Shown here piece by piece: positions 8,666-17,982 of a stretch of 64,000 nucleotides of DNA. Both the position numbers and the translations under genes were made by a program. The notes below the pieces were generated by a model. It saw nothing but the letters and a program-made list of their open reading frames with translations, made no database searches and was not told where the DNA came from. The stretch comes from Rhodobacterales bacterium HKCCE4037. GTDB lineage: Bacteria; Pseudomonadota; Alphaproteobacteria; Rhodobacterales; Rhodobacteraceae. Position 1 is the first letter of the stretch; every line of letters starts with the position of its first letter. Location: assembly GCA_015689645.1 (NCBI GenBank), contig WVSM01000003.1, positions 372,001-436,000 on the forward strand, given 5' to 3'.

Positions 8666-9721
8666 ATGTCGGGTGTCCAGCTAACCAATGTCATCAAGCG
8701 CTATGGCCAGACGCAGGTGATCCACGGCGTCGACCTGACCGTGGATGACGGCGAATTCTGCGTCTTTGTCGGCCCGTCGGGTTGTGGCAAGTCCACGCTT
8801 CTGCGGATGGTCGCAGGCCTGGAAGAGACCACGGGCGGCACGATCGAGATCGGTGGACGCGACGTGACCCGCGCCGATCCGGCAGAGCGGGGCGTGGCGA
8901 TGGTGTTCCAGACCTATGCGCTCTACCCGCACATGACTGTCGAACAGAACATGGGCTTCGGGCTGAAGATGAACGGCCACCCGGCGGGCGAGATCAAGGA
9001 GAAGGTGGCCGAGGCCTCGCGCATCCTGAAGCTGGACGATTATCTGTCGCGCAAGCCCGCGGCGCTGTCGGGCGGTCAGAGGCAGCGGGTCGCCATCGGG
9101 CGCGCCATCGTGCGCGGGCCGGAGGTGTTCCTGTTCGACGAGCCGCTTTCGAACCTCGATGCGGAATTGCGCGTCGAGATGCGGGTGGAGATCGCGCGGC
9201 TGCACAAGGAAATCGGGGCCACGATGATCTACGTGACCCACGACCAGGTCGAGGCGATGACGCTGGCCGACAAGATCGTGGTGCTGCGCGCGGGGCATAT
9301 CGAGCAGGTCGGCGCGCCGTTGGACCTGTTCAACGATCCTGACAACCGTTTCGTCGCGGGCTTCATCGGCAGCCCGGCGATGAACTTCTTCGACGGGGTG
9401 AATGCGGGTGGGACCGTGACGGTTCCGGCGCTTGGCGACGCGACCCTGCCTGCGCCGGAAAGCCTGACTAAGGATGGCCCGGTGATCGTGGGGCTGCGGC
9501 CGAACAAGGTGGGTCTGGCCGACGGCGCCACCCATACGGTCGACCTGTCGGAACGTCTGGGCGGCGTCAGCTACCACTACGTGAACGCGCCCGATGGGTC
9601 GCGGATCGTGGTGGAGGCCCATGACCAGCACGCGCCTGCCGCCGGGTCGTCGACGGGCATCGCGTTTGACGCGGCGGATGCCTATTTCTTCGACGCCAAG
9701 ACCGAAGAGCGGTTGCGCTGA
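8666..9721 (+). CDS. ABC sugar transporter ATPase, MalK/UgpC/MsmX type
   Basis: ATP-hydrolysing subunit of 351 residues for a CUT1 sugar importer. Walker A is GPSGCGKST, the signature LSGGQRQRV, Walker [13 protein letters not shown], and the switch His is in THDQ. The last ~115 residues form a TOBE-type regulatory domain. The ATG at 8666 has AGGAGG upstream; the frame also reads back into the regulator gene, which is ignored. It probably energises the two permeases at 4352-6259, which have no ATPase in their own operon. The gene ends six bases before the convergent glycosyltransferase gene. Confidence 0.93.
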   Translation: MSGVQLTNVIKRYGQTQVIHGVDLTVDDGEFCVFVGPSGCGKSTLLRMVAGLEETTGGTIEIGGRDVTRADPAERGVAMVFQTYALYPHMTVEQNMGFGLKMNGHPAGEIKEKVAEASRILKLDDYLSRKPAALSGGQRQRVAIGRAIVRGPEVFLFDEPLSNLDAELRVEMRVEIARLHKEIGATMIYVTHDQVEAMTLADKIVVLRAGHIEQVGAPLDLFNDPDNRFVAGFIGSPAMNFFDGVNAGGTVTVPALGDATLPAPESLTKDGPVIVGLRPNKVGLADGATHTVDLSERLGGVSYHYVNAPDGSRIVVEAHDQHAPAAGSSTGIAFDAADAYFFDAKTEERLR

Positions 9722-9727
9722 GCCAGG

Positions 9728-12181
9728 CTATTCCGCCGCGGCCTGAAAGGCGCGAGACGGATCGACGGTGGAAAACAGCCGCTCCGCCGCGCCCTCTTTT
9801 GGATCCAACGGGACGGTGATGCCGTTGGGCGCATCGCGCAGCGCTTCGCCTTGCGCGCCGAGGGCGAATCCCGCAACCGGAAGCCCCGTGGCCAGCGCTT
9901 CCCGCGTGGCGTAGGAAAAGGTCTCGGGCCAGACCGAGGGCATGAGCCACGCGCGGATGCCGTAAAGCGCGGTCAGTTCGGTGATCTCGTCCCGGTGGTA
10001 GCTGCCATGAACCACGACATTACGTGGAAAGGGTATGGTGCTGTCCGTCATGCCGAGCACAACGAAAGTCTGCCCGGGATGGGACAGGGCCAGTTCCCGG
10101 ATCAGAAGTGCGCCTTTCTGGACGTTGAGATGGCCGAGGATACCGACGCGTCGCCCTGACTGTCTTTCGATCCGTGTGACCGGCACCTCACTGATGTGGG
10201 GCCGGACACGGACCCGCGCCCCGGGAAAGGCCTGGACGAACAGCCGGGCGGAGGCGTCTGAGAACACGGTGACCTCGTGACTTTCGGCGACCAGCCTGCC
10301 CCATTCGGCCTGCCAATCCGCCAGCGTGAGCCGCGTCCCATCCGGACGACGGGTGGTGTGACAGGGGTCACTCGTGTCCTGATCCGGCAGGCCGGTGAAC
10401 CCGTTGCGCCCCATCAGGGTGTAGGAGGGCGATACGGGGAAGTAATCGTGCAGGCGCATGGCGATCCGGTCGCGCCGGCCGGGACGTCTCAGCGACAGTA
10501 GCGCGGCGGGAAGGCCAACCGGGTCGGAATCGCCGACGCCGCAGGAGTAGATCAGGTCCAACGCCTTTGCCGGGTCCAGAAGGCGACGCACGAGGTCGAG
10601 GTCATCGGTGCGTCCAGCCACGATGTGCCCTGCGACATGCACCTCCACCTGCCATCGGCGCAGACCGCCAATCCGCAGTACGATCGCCCCCTCGTGGCCT
10701 GACAGTTCGGCCTGCAAGGCGGCCTCGGCCCCACCGCCAAGCGAATGGGCGAGGTACACGGGCAATCGCGGACTACGCTCGGCGGCAAGCGCGACGCTGA
10801 GCGCGAGCCGTGGCGTGGCGAGCGGGTCGTTGGCGATGAAGCTCTGCACCTCGGCATCGTAGCGCGGATAGCGTTTCGAGATCAGGGCACCGGCCGTGCG
10901 CAGGCGGGCTTTCTTCTCGTCCGAGCCGAAGCTCTGACCGCCGACATGCTCCACGAACAGGGCCGGCTGACACAGGTGCCGCCCGCCGAGCGCCCGGGTT
11001 TTCTGGCACCAGTCGACTTCTTCACCGTAGCCGCGTCCGAAAGCGCGGTCGAACTGCGGCACCTTTTCCAGCCATTTCCGCGACAATGCCATGCAGAACC
11101 CCACGCCCGTCGGCACGTTGGGCAATGGCACGGCGCCCAGGCGACGAGCGACACGGTCGATGCCATCCCCATCGCCGGCCCGCAGCGCAATTCCCGGCCC
11201 AATCTCGGGCACGGAAAGGATTTCGGCAGCGTTCGACATTGGCGTGACCGAAGCAATCGACGGCTCGGACAGCGGAGCGCAAAGGCGGATATCCCAACCT
11301 GCGGGCACCATCGCGTCGGAATTCAGCAGGATGATCGGGCCTGAACCACACCGCTTCAGCGCATGGGCAAGGCCGGTGTTCATGGCGTCGACGAACCCGC
11401 GGTTCCGGTCGTGACAGATCAGCGTTACCCGGTCGGGGCGCTTGCGAGCCCATTCCTCTACCCAGGGACGCACAGCCGGGTCGCTCGATGCGTCTTCAAC
11501 CAGCACCAGATGCCATTGGCGGTCGGTGAACCGCTCAACCCGCGTGACGCATTTCTGCAGGAGAGGCAGCGCGTTGAACACGGGCAGGATGATGGTGATC
11601 TCATCCAGTCTCTCAAGGCCGGCGGTCTTCGGTTCCTCCAACAGCCAGACACGTTCGATATCCGCACCGCGTGGGGCCAGTTCGAGCCCGAGGGCCCGCT
11701 TGACCGCGATCTTAGCGCGCACATCCGGGTGGCGAAAATACCGCACCAGCGCCGGGAGCGCCCGGTATAGATCCCTGATGAAGGCGCGATGGAAGCGCCG
11801 TCGTGCGCGACCGTCCGGCGAATCGGTCGGGTGCGTGATCGGCACGGCGAGGCCGGTGCAGCCACGCGTGACAAGCTCCAGCCGCAAAGCGCGGGCCGAA
11901 GCCGGAACCGACAGGGAAAATCCCTGGTCCGATGGCCCGCCACGGCGCAGCTTCACATCGGGACGCGAAATGTCCGGTTTCGTGCTTTCTGCGCCGCCGT
12001 CCCAACGCAGCGTGACCCGTTCCGCATCCACCCAGCCTGACACTTCCACCTTGTCGCCGCGGCGGACGACACGTTCCACCTGACCGATACGCCGCCAGAC
12101 GGGCCCAAGCGGCACGCCCCGCAACCGGCCTGAGTGGACCGCCGCATAGCGCAAGTAGAGGGCGTGAAGGCGGCGGATCAA
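9728..12181 (-). CDS. Two-domain glycosyltransferase (GT2 domain plus GT4-like domain)
   Basis: Large cytoplasmic or membrane-associated transferase of 817 residues. Residues 1-190 are a poorly defined Arg-rich N-terminal region. A GT2 domain starts near 193 (EITIILPVFNALPLLQKCV), with VEDASSD, a DxD-like LLNSDAMVP, and GEEVDWC. The C-terminal ~250 residues resemble a GT4 catalytic half (VGILGHLNVQKG, then PSVWPETFSYATREALATGL). The start is a TTG at 12181, preceded by GAAAGGA nine bases upstream within the end of rfbA. Last gene of the rfbCBDA operon, so it may add rhamnose and a second sugar to a surface polysaccharide. The exact linkage cannot be read from sequence. Confidence 0.85.
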   Translation of the reverse strand: MIRRLHALYLRYAAVHSGRLRGVPLGPVWRRIGQVERVVRRGDKVEVSGWVDAERVTLRWDGGAESTKPDISRPDVKLRRGGPSDQGFSLSVPASARALRLELVTRGCTGLAVPITHPTDSPDGRARRRFHRAFIRDLYRALPALVRYFRHPDVRAKIAVKRALGLELAPRGADIERVWLLEEPKTAGLERLDEITIILPVFNALPLLQKCVTRVERFTDRQWHLVLVEDASSDPAVRPWVEEWARKRPDRVTLICHDRNRGFVDAMNTGLAHALKRCGSGPIILLNSDAMVPAGWDIRLCAPLSEPSIASVTPMSNAAEILSVPEIGPGIALRAGDGDGIDRVARRLGAVPLPNVPTGVGFCMALSRKWLEKVPQFDRAFGRGYGEEVDWCQKTRALGGRHLCQPALFVEHVGGQSFGSDEKKARLRTAGALISKRYPRYDAEVQSFIANDPLATPRLALSVALAAERSPRLPVYLAHSLGGGAEAALQAELSGHEGAIVLRIGGLRRWQVEVHVAGHIVAGRTDDLDLVRRLLDPAKALDLIYSCGVGDSDPVGLPAALLSLRRPGRRDRIAMRLHDYFPVSPSYTLMGRNGFTGLPDQDTSDPCHTTRRPDGTRLTLADWQAEWGRLVAESHEVTVFSDASARLFVQAFPGARVRVRPHISEVPVTRIERQSGRRVGILGHLNVQKGALLIRELALSHPGQTFVVLGMTDSTIPFPRNVVVHGSYHRDEITELTALYGIRAWLMPSVWPETFSYATREALATGLPVAGFALGAQGEALRDAPNGITVPLDPKEGAAERLFSTVDPSRAFQAAAE

Positions 12182-12187
12182 ATGGCG

Positions 12188-13060
12188 CTATCCTTTCACA
12201 AGCCCGGCAAGGTACCGGCCATAGCCAGTCTTGGAAAACCGCTCGGCGCGTTTGGCCAGACCGGCGGCGTCGATCCAGCCGAGGTCATATGCGATTTCAT
12301 CTGGCGAGCCGACCTGAAGCCCCTGTCGTTGGGTCAGGGTGCGCACGAAGTTGCCCGCATCGAGCAGGCTTTCATGAGTTCCGGTATCGAGCCATGCATA
12401 GCCACGACCCATGCGTTCGACCGTCAACAGACCGTCCTTCAGGTAGCTTTCCAGAAGGCTCGTGATCTCAAGCTCCCCCCGAGCGGAGGGGGTGACCTGC
12501 GCCGCGCGTTCGGGCGCGGAGCCATCGAGGTAGTAGAGACCAGTTACTGCGTAGGGGGACGGCGCAACCTCGGGCTTTTCGATGATCGCGCGAACGTTGC
12601 CTTCCTCGTCGAAATCCACCACGCCGTAGCGTTCCGGGTCGGTGACGCGATAGCCGAAGACGGTCCCACCTTCGGTCTTCGCGTCGGCGACGGCCAACGC
12701 GATCGGAAGGCCATGCCCGAAGAAGATGTTGTCGCCCAGAACCATGGCCGAGGGTGCCCCGGCAAGAAAATCGCGGGTCAGGAGATAGGCCTGCGCAAGG
12801 CCATCGGGGCTGGGTTGTTCGATATAGGTCAGCGACAGGCCCCATTGGCTGCCATCGCCAAGGGTGCGCTGGAATTGCGCCTGGTCGGCCGGCGTGGTGA
12901 TCACCGCGATCTCGCGGATGCCCGATAGCATCAGGACCGACAGGGGGTAGTAGATCATCGGCTTGTCGTAGATCGGCAGAAGCTGTTTCGACACACCGGT
13001 GGTCACCGGATAAAGCCGCGTACCGGACCCGCCGGCGAGTATGATCCCTTTGCGCGCCAT
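12188..13060 (-). CDS. rfbA: Glucose-1-phosphate thymidylyltransferase
   Basis: First enzyme of dTDP-L-rhamnose synthesis: dTTP plus glucose-1-phosphate to dTDP-glucose. The 290-residue protein has the nucleotidyltransferase motif GIILAGGSGTRLYPVT, then SKQLLPIYDKPMIYYPL, LGDNIFFGHGL and EKPEVAPS. The start is the ATG at 13060 (MARKGIIL) with GGAGG about seven bases upstream; a further 31 in-frame codons upstream are not family-like. Placed between rfbD and the large glycosyltransferase on the same strand. Also called rmlA. Confidence 0.96.
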   Translation of the reverse strand: MARKGIILAGGSGTRLYPVTTGVSKQLLPIYDKPMIYYPLSVLMLSGIREIAVITTPADQAQFQRTLGDGSQWGLSLTYIEQPSPDGLAQAYLLTRDFLAGAPSAMVLGDNIFFGHGLPIALAVADAKTEGGTVFGYRVTDPERYGVVDFDEEGNVRAIIEKPEVAPSPYAVTGLYYLDGSAPERAAQVTPSARGELEITSLLESYLKDGLLTVERMGRGYAWLDTGTHESLLDAGNFVRTLTQRQGLQVGSPDEIAYDLGWIDAAGLAKRAERFSKTGYGRYLAGLVKG

Positions 13061-13180
13061 TCTGTGCGCCTCCGTCCTGTTGGCCATCCGCCTTGGCGTA
13101 GCGCGTCGGGTGAGGCTTGCCAATCGGCCACCCGCGCGGAACGAATGGCACAAGAGGCGTTAACGGCGGCTGAACGCGGC

Positions 13181-14026
13181 TCAGTCCTCGCGCAGATCCC
13201 GAAGGACGGCGGCAAGGCCTTGCCGCCAGTCAGGGCGCTCGATGCCGAAAATGGCCTCGGTTGCGGAGCAGTCGAGGCGGGAGTTCTGCGGCCGAGCGGC
13301 CGGCGTCGGATAGGCGGAGGACGGGATATCCTCGACCGCGCAGGATTGGCCCACCGCATCGAAGATCGCGCGGGCGAAATCGGCCCACGACACGTCCGGC
13401 GCACCCGAGAAATGGTAGGTGCCGGATCTGGTGGGATCCTGCACGAGGGCTTCGGCGATCGTGATGCAGGCTTTCGCTATTTCACGGGCCGGGGTGGGGC
13501 CGCCGATCTGGTCCGCGACGATGGACAGTTGCGAATTCGACCCGGCCAGACGGAGCATGGTCTTTACGAAATTCGCGCCATGGGCCGAGAACACCCATGA
13601 CGTGCGCAGGATCGCATGCGGGCCATTTGCGGCTCGGACGCCGTTTTCGCCCACCAGCTTGGTGCGTCCATAGGCGCCCAAGGGGCCGGTGGGGTCGCCG
13701 GGCTGCCACGGCGCGGTGCCGGAGCCGTCGAACACGTAATCGGTGGAGATATGGACGAAGGGGATGCCCTTCTTCGCGCAGGCGCGGGCCATGGCAGCGG
13801 GGGCAACCCCATTGACGGCGAGCGCGGTGGTCTCGTCCTCCTCCGCCTTGTCGACGGCGGTGTAGGCGGCGGCGTTGATGATTGCATCGGCATCGCTGGC
13901 GGCGATCAACGCGACGCAATCGACGGGCTGTGTCAGGTCCGCCCTGTCGCGCCCGATGGTTTCGACGCCAAGCGCCGCAAGCTCGCGCGCGACCTGCCCG
14001 GTCTGGCCAAACGCCAGCAGCTTCAC
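13181..14026 (-). CDS. rfbD: dTDP-4-dehydrorhamnose reductase
   Basis: Last step of dTDP-L-rhamnose synthesis: NAD(P)H reduction of the 4-keto group. An extended SDR of 281 residues with the Rossmann motif [38 protein letters not shown] and the active-site YGRTKLVGE. The start is the GTG at 14026, whose bases overlap the rfbB stop (GTGA). No ATG gives a family-like N-terminus. A 120-base non-coding gap separates it from rfbA. Also called rmlD. Confidence 0.95.
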   Translation of the reverse strand: MKLLAFGQTGQVARELAALGVETIGRDRADLTQPVDCVALIAASDADAIINAAAYTAVDKAEEDETTALAVNGVAPAAMARACAKKGIPFVHISTDYVFDGSGTAPWQPGDPTGPLGAYGRTKLVGENGVRAANGPHAILRTSWVFSAHGANFVKTMLRLAGSNSQLSIVADQIGGPTPAREIAKACITIAEALVQDPTRSGTYHFSGAPDVSWADFARAIFDAVGQSCAVEDIPSSAYPTPAARPQNSRLDCSATEAIFGIERPDWRQGLAAVLRDLRED

Positions 14027-15063
14027 GCCTTCACCCCGAGGCGCTGACCCACGCCTTCGCGGTCTTGCAGCGCGCGCCACCAGTCTTCGTTGTCGAGGAA
14101 CCAGTCGACGGTGCGCGCCAGCCCTTCTTCCACCGTGACGGAGGGTGTCCAACCCAGCTCCCGCTGGATGCGCCTGGCGTCGATGGCGTAGCGCATGTCA
14201 TGGCCGGGGCGGTCGGTGACGAAGGTGATGAGGTCGGCATGGGGCGCGGCTTCGGGGCGGCGATCGTCGAGCAGACCGCAGATCACGCGCACGAGGTCGA
14301 TGTTCCGCATCTCGTTATGGCCGCCGATGTTGTAGCTGCGCCCGACCTCGCCCTTCTCGAGCACGGTCAGAAGCGCGTCGGCGTGGTCTTCGACGAACAG
14401 CCAGTCGCGTATATTTTCGCCTGTGCCGTAGACCGGGATCGGCTCGCCGGCGAGCGCCTTGAGGATCACCACGGGGATCAGCTTTTCCGGGAAATGGAAC
14501 GGGCCGTAATTGTTCGAGCAATTGGTCAGCAGGATCGGCAGGCCGTAGGTTTCGTGCCACGCGCGGACGAGGTGGTCGGACGAGGCCTTGGAGGCCGAAT
14601 AGGGGCTGCGCGGGTCGTAGGGTGTGTCCTCGGTGAAAAGGCCGGTCTCGCCGAGCGATCCGAAGACCTCGTCTGTGGAGACATGGTGAAAGCGGAAGCT
14701 CTCTGGCCTGCCCTGCCCGTCCCAATAGGCGCGCGCGGCATCCAGAAGAGTCGCGGTTCCGGTGATATTTGTATCGATGAAGGCGGCGGGGCCGTCGATG
14801 GAGCGGTCGACATGGGATTCGGCGGCAAGGTGCAGGATCGCGTCGGGCGTGTGTTCCGAGAGAATACGATCGAGCGCTTTGCGGTCGCGGATATCGGCCT
14901 GTTCGAACGTGTAGAGGTTCGATTGCGCGACCGACGCGACATTGTCGAGGCAGGCGGCATAAGTCAGCGCGTCGAGATTGATGACCTCGTGCCCGCGTTC
15001 GACGGCGAGGCGCACGACGGCCGAGCCGATGAAGCCCGCCCCACCGGTGATGAGCAGCTTCAT
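14023..15063 (-). CDS. rfbB: dTDP-glucose 4,6-dehydratase
   Basis: Converts dTDP-glucose to dTDP-4-keto-6-deoxyglucose using tightly bound NAD+. The 346-residue extended SDR starts [17 protein letters not shown]. It contains [23 protein letters not shown] with the dehydratase Asp-Glu pair, and the catalytic [11 protein letters not shown]. The start overlaps the rfbC stop and the end overlaps the rfbD start, so all are coupled. Also called rmlB. Confidence 0.96.
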   Translation of the reverse strand: MKLLITGGAGFIGSAVVRLAVERGHEVINLDALTYAACLDNVASVAQSNLYTFEQADIRDRKALDRILSEHTPDAILHLAAESHVDRSIDGPAAFIDTNITGTATLLDAARAYWDGQGRPESFRFHHVSTDEVFGSLGETGLFTEDTPYDPRSPYSASKASSDHLVRAWHETYGLPILLTNCSNNYGPFHFPEKLIPVVILKALAGEPIPVYGTGENIRDWLFVEDHADALLTVLEKGEVGRSYNIGGHNEMRNIDLVRVICGLLDDRRPEAAPHADLITFVTDRPGHDMRYAIDARRIQRELGWTPSVTVEEGLARTVDWFLDNEDWWRALQDREGVGQRLGVKA

Positions 15064-15626
15064 GATCGGGCCTCGTAGGTGAACGGAGTCTCAAAGGCGG
15101 CGAGCGTGCCGGCCTGCGCGTCCTTGCCGGACAGGATCGGCTCACCTTCGATCTGCCAGTCGATGCCGATATCGGGGTCGTTCCAGATCAGCGCGCCCTC
15201 GGTTTCGGGGGCGTAGCTGTCAGAGCATTTGTAGAGGATCTCGGTGCCCGGCTCCCGCGTCACGAAGCCATGGGCGAAGCCTTCGGGGATCAGCAGTTGC
15301 TTGCCGTTCTCGAAGGTCAGTTCGATCCCGAAATGCTGGCCGTAGGTGGGCGACCCGCGCCGGATGTCGACGGCCACGTCCCACAGCCTGCCGCGCCCGC
15401 AGCGCACCAGCTTGGCCTGCGCGCGCGGCGGGGCCTGAAAGTGCAACCCGCGGATCGTGTTGGCCTGCTCGGACAGCGAATGGTTGTCCTGCACGAAGTG
15501 TGTCGTGATTCCCCGCTCGGCCAGCTTGGCGGCGTTGTAGGTTTCGCTGAAAAACCCGCGCTCATCCCCGAAGCGCGGCGGTGTCAGGACGAGAAGGCCG
15601 TCAATGCCGGTGTCTTCGATCTGCAT
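15060..15626 (-). CDS. rfbC: dTDP-4-dehydrorhamnose 3,5-epimerase
   Basis: Cupin-fold epimerase of 188 residues acting between RfbB and RfbD. Motifs include [25 protein letters not shown] with the catalytic His, PEGFAHGF and EILYKC. The start chosen is the ATG at 15626 (MQIEDTG), which matches the family N-terminus; an ATG at 15668 would add 14 residues. GGAG lies 12 bases upstream, in the loop of a perfect inverted repeat whose inner edge abuts this start. First gene of the rfbCBDA set, 69 bases after hemC. Also called rmlC. Confidence 0.94.
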   Translation of the reverse strand: MQIEDTGIDGLLVLTPPRFGDERGFFSETYNAAKLAERGITTHFVQDNHSLSEQANTIRGLHFQAPPRAQAKLVRCGRGRLWDVAVDIRRGSPTYGQHFGIELTFENGKQLLIPEGFAHGFVTREPGTEILYKCSDSYAPETEGALIWNDPDIGIDWQIEGEPILSGKDAQAGTLAAFETPFTYEARS

Positions 15627-15688
15627 GTTGCGGGACTGCTCCGTTTCAAGTTCGCCTGACAATGGCATGTGGCAATGGGTCCCGCAAC
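15627..15688 (-). promoter_or_regulatory. Perfect 10-bp inverted repeat abutting the rfbC start codon
   Basis: GTTGCGGGAC at 15627-15636 is exactly repeated in inverse as GTCCCGCAAC at 15679-15688, enclosing 42 bases. In the leftward mRNA the 3' arm touches the rfbC ATG, and the loop holds the GGAG ribosome site and the alternative ATG. It could attenuate hemC transcripts or tune rfbC translation. There is no T-run, so a simple terminator is unlikely. The functional role is inference. Confidence 0.5.
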
Positions 15689-15695
15689 GGACCGG

Positions 15696-16652
15696 TCAGT
15701 GCCAGTCGAAGAAGCCCGGCCCGGCGCGCTGGCGGAGGTCGCGCGCCATTTCGGCCCCAAGCGCCGCGCCATCCTCGACCGGAACGCTTCGGTCGTCCGT
15801 CAGCACTTCGGACCCGTCCGGGCGCAGGATCTCGCCGCGAAGGCGCAGGGTGCCACCGTCCAGCTCGGCCAGACCGGCAATCGGGGTCTGGCAGGAGCCG
15901 TCAAGCCCTTCGAGAAACGCGCGTTCCGCCGCGAGGCGCTGGCCGGTGGGGCCATGGTGAATGGCTTCCAGCATCGCGGCGGCGCGACTGTCATCGGCGC
16001 GGCGTTCGATCCCGATGGCGCCCTGCGCCACGGCAGGCAGCATGTCGGTGGTCGCCAGGGCGCATTTCACCACCTCCTCCATCCCGAGACGGCGCAGACC
16101 GGCCATGGCGAGGAATGTCGCCTCGGCCACGCCGTCGCCCAGTTTCCGCATCCGCGTCTGCACGTTGCCCCGGAACTCGACGACCTTCAGGTCAGGCCGC
16201 CGCGCCGCCAATTGCGCCCTGCGACGGAGGCTGGAGGTCCCGACAATGGCCCCTTCGGGCAGCGCGGCGAGGCTTTCGTGGTTCAGCGAGACAAAGGCAT
16301 CGCGGACGTCTTCACGCGGGAGGTAGCAATCGAGCACCAGCCCCTCGGGCTGATCCACCGGCATATCCTTCATCGAATGGACCGCGATGTCGATCTTGCC
16401 CGACAGCATGTCTTCTTCGATTTCCTTGGTAAACAGACCCTTGCCGCCCAACTCCTTCAACGCGATGTCGCGCTCGATCAGGGAGCGGTCGTCGCCGGTG
16501 GTCTTGATGACCACGATCTCGAACGCGCCTTCGGGCAGGTCGAAGGCGGCCATGAGACGGTCGCGGGTTTCGTGCGCCTGCGCCAGAGCCAGCGGCGAAC
16601 CACGGGTACCGATGCGAAGGGGGGCGGTGAGGCTTGGAAGATCGAGTGTCAT
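15696..16652 (-). CDS. hemC: Porphobilinogen deaminase (hydroxymethylbilane synthase)
   Basis: Polymerises four porphobilinogens into hydroxymethylbilane in tetrapyrrole synthesis. The 318-residue protein begins near LRIGTRGSPLALAQA and has GKIDIAVHSMKDMP with the catalytic Asp, and TSSLRRRAQL with FRGNVQTRMRKL for cofactor binding. Cys254 in DGSCQTPIAG is the dipyrromethane attachment site. The ATG at 16652 (MTLDLPS) is chosen over one 12 codons upstream. Divergent from hemE across 101 bases; rfbC follows downstream. Confidence 0.95.
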   Translation of the reverse strand: MTLDLPSLTAPLRIGTRGSPLALAQAHETRDRLMAAFDLPEGAFEIVVIKTTGDDRSLIERDIALKELGGKGLFTKEIEEDMLSGKIDIAVHSMKDMPVDQPEGLVLDCYLPREDVRDAFVSLNHESLAALPEGAIVGTSSLRRRAQLAARRPDLKVVEFRGNVQTRMRKLGDGVAEATFLAMAGLRRLGMEEVVKCALATTDMLPAVAQGAIGIERRADDSRAAAMLEAIHHGPTGQRLAAERAFLEGLDGSCQTPIAGLAELDGGTLRLRGEILRPDGSEVLTDDRSVPVEDGAALGAEMARDLRQRAGPGFFDWH

Positions 16653-16753
16653 GGCGTCTTTCTTAGAGACGCTCGGCGGGCGCGACAATGGCTGGCTGTT
16701 GACAGCGATTGGTCAAGCCATCAGACCGTTCCGGCAAATCGGAGGAAACGTCC

Positions 16754-17782
16754 ATGACCCAGAAGAAACTGCTGCGGAGCCTTGCGGGTGATGCGATGGA
16801 CGTTCCGCCGGTCTGGCTGATGCGGCAAGCAGGGCGTTACCTGCCGGAATACCGTGCCACCCGCGCCAAGGCCGGCGACTTCCTGTCGCTGTGCTACAAC
16901 CCCGAACTGGCCGCCGAAGTCACCTTGCAGCCGATCCGCCGCTACGGGTTCGACGCGGCGATCCTGTTTGCCGATATCTTGCTGATCCCGCAGGCCCTGG
17001 GGGCCGATCTGTGGTTCGTGACCGGCGAAGGCCCGCGCCTGTCGACGATCACCGAGGCCTCGGGAATGGCGGGCCTGAAGGGCAAGGACGACATCCACGA
17101 GACCCTTTCCCCGGTTTACGAGACGGTGCGAATCCTATCGCAGGAACTGCCGAAGGAAACGACGCTGATCGGCTTTGCCGGCGCGCCCTGGACCGTGGCG
17201 ACCTACATGATCGCCGGGCGCGGCACGCCGGACCAGGCCCCCGCCCACAAGCTGCGCGAAGAGGATAACGCCACGTTCGAGGCGCTGATCGATCTGCTAA
17301 TTGAGGCGACCATCGAATATCTCGACATGCAGGTGAAAGCCGGCGCCGAGGTGGTGAAGCTGTTCGATTCCTGGGCCGGGTCCTTGAAGGGCGAAGCCTT
17401 CGACAAATACGCCCTCGCGCCCGCCAAGCGGATCATCGGTGAGCTGAAGTCCCGCCACCCCGACCTGCCGGTCATCGCCTTCCCGCGCGAGGCCGGGGAC
17501 AAGTACATCGGGTTTGCCAAGGCCGTCGGGGCCGATGCTCTGGCCATTGACACGTCCGTCGATGCGGCCTGGGCTGCGGAGCACCTGCAGGGCGACAGCT
17601 GCGTCCAAGGCAATCTCGACCCGAAACTGATGGTCACCGGCGGCGAGGAACTGGATCGCGAAGCCAGACGCATCTGCGACGCCCTGCGCGGCGGGCCGCA
17701 CATTTTTAACCTCGGCCACGGGATCACGCCCGAGGCGGACCCGGAGAACGTGCATCGCCTGCTGGAGGCGGTCCGGGGCTGA
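16754..17782 (+). CDS. hemE: Uroporphyrinogen decarboxylase
   Basis: Converts uroporphyrinogen III to coproporphyrinogen III without a cofactor. The 342-residue sequence has the conserved [51 protein letters not shown] and [16 protein letters not shown]. The start ATG at 16754 (MTQKKLL) follows GGAGGAAACGTCC. It is divergent from hemC, which produces its precursor. HemF and HemN, the next-step enzymes, are also in the window. Confidence 0.96.
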   Translation: MTQKKLLRSLAGDAMDVPPVWLMRQAGRYLPEYRATRAKAGDFLSLCYNPELAAEVTLQPIRRYGFDAAILFADILLIPQALGADLWFVTGEGPRLSTITEASGMAGLKGKDDIHETLSPVYETVRILSQELPKETTLIGFAGAPWTVATYMIAGRGTPDQAPAHKLREEDNATFEALIDLLIEATIEYLDMQVKAGAEVVKLFDSWAGSLKGEAFDKYALAPAKRIIGELKSRHPDLPVIAFPREAGDKYIGFAKAVGADALAIDTSVDAAWAAEHLQGDSCVQGNLDPKLMVTGGEELDREARRICDALRGGPHIFNLGHGITPEADPENVHRLLEAVRG

Positions 17783-17911
17783 AGAGACTGGGGAACCGCA
17801 AGGCACTGCTGGCCGGTCCCGCGACACGCGGCGAGCGCCCCTGTCGATCTCGCGCGGCGGCAGGTCGGCGTCGTGCTTGTTCTCAAGCCAATCGGTGACT
17901 ATTCCTACACC

Positions 17912-17931
17912 ACTGTAGGAAAGCGTGTGCG
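17912..17931. promoter_or_regulatory. Perfect 8-bp palindrome upstream of the acyltransferase gene
   Basis: TTCCTACA and its exact inverse TGTAGGAA are separated by CCAC in the 200-base gap between hemE and the LpxL-like gene. It could be an operator or a weak hairpin. No regulator gene lies next to it, so the binding partner is unknown. The rest of the gap shows no convincing gene. Confidence 0.35.
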
Positions 17932-17982
17932 GTCGGTCGTCCAACCGTAATGATGAGCACGCGTCACAATCCGAGGAATTCT

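Noticed and set aside
17297-17944. Leftward open frame overlapping hemE and its downstream gap
   Set aside because: Mostly antisense to hemE, no ribosome site, and no recognisable family; the palindrome inside it is better treated as a site.
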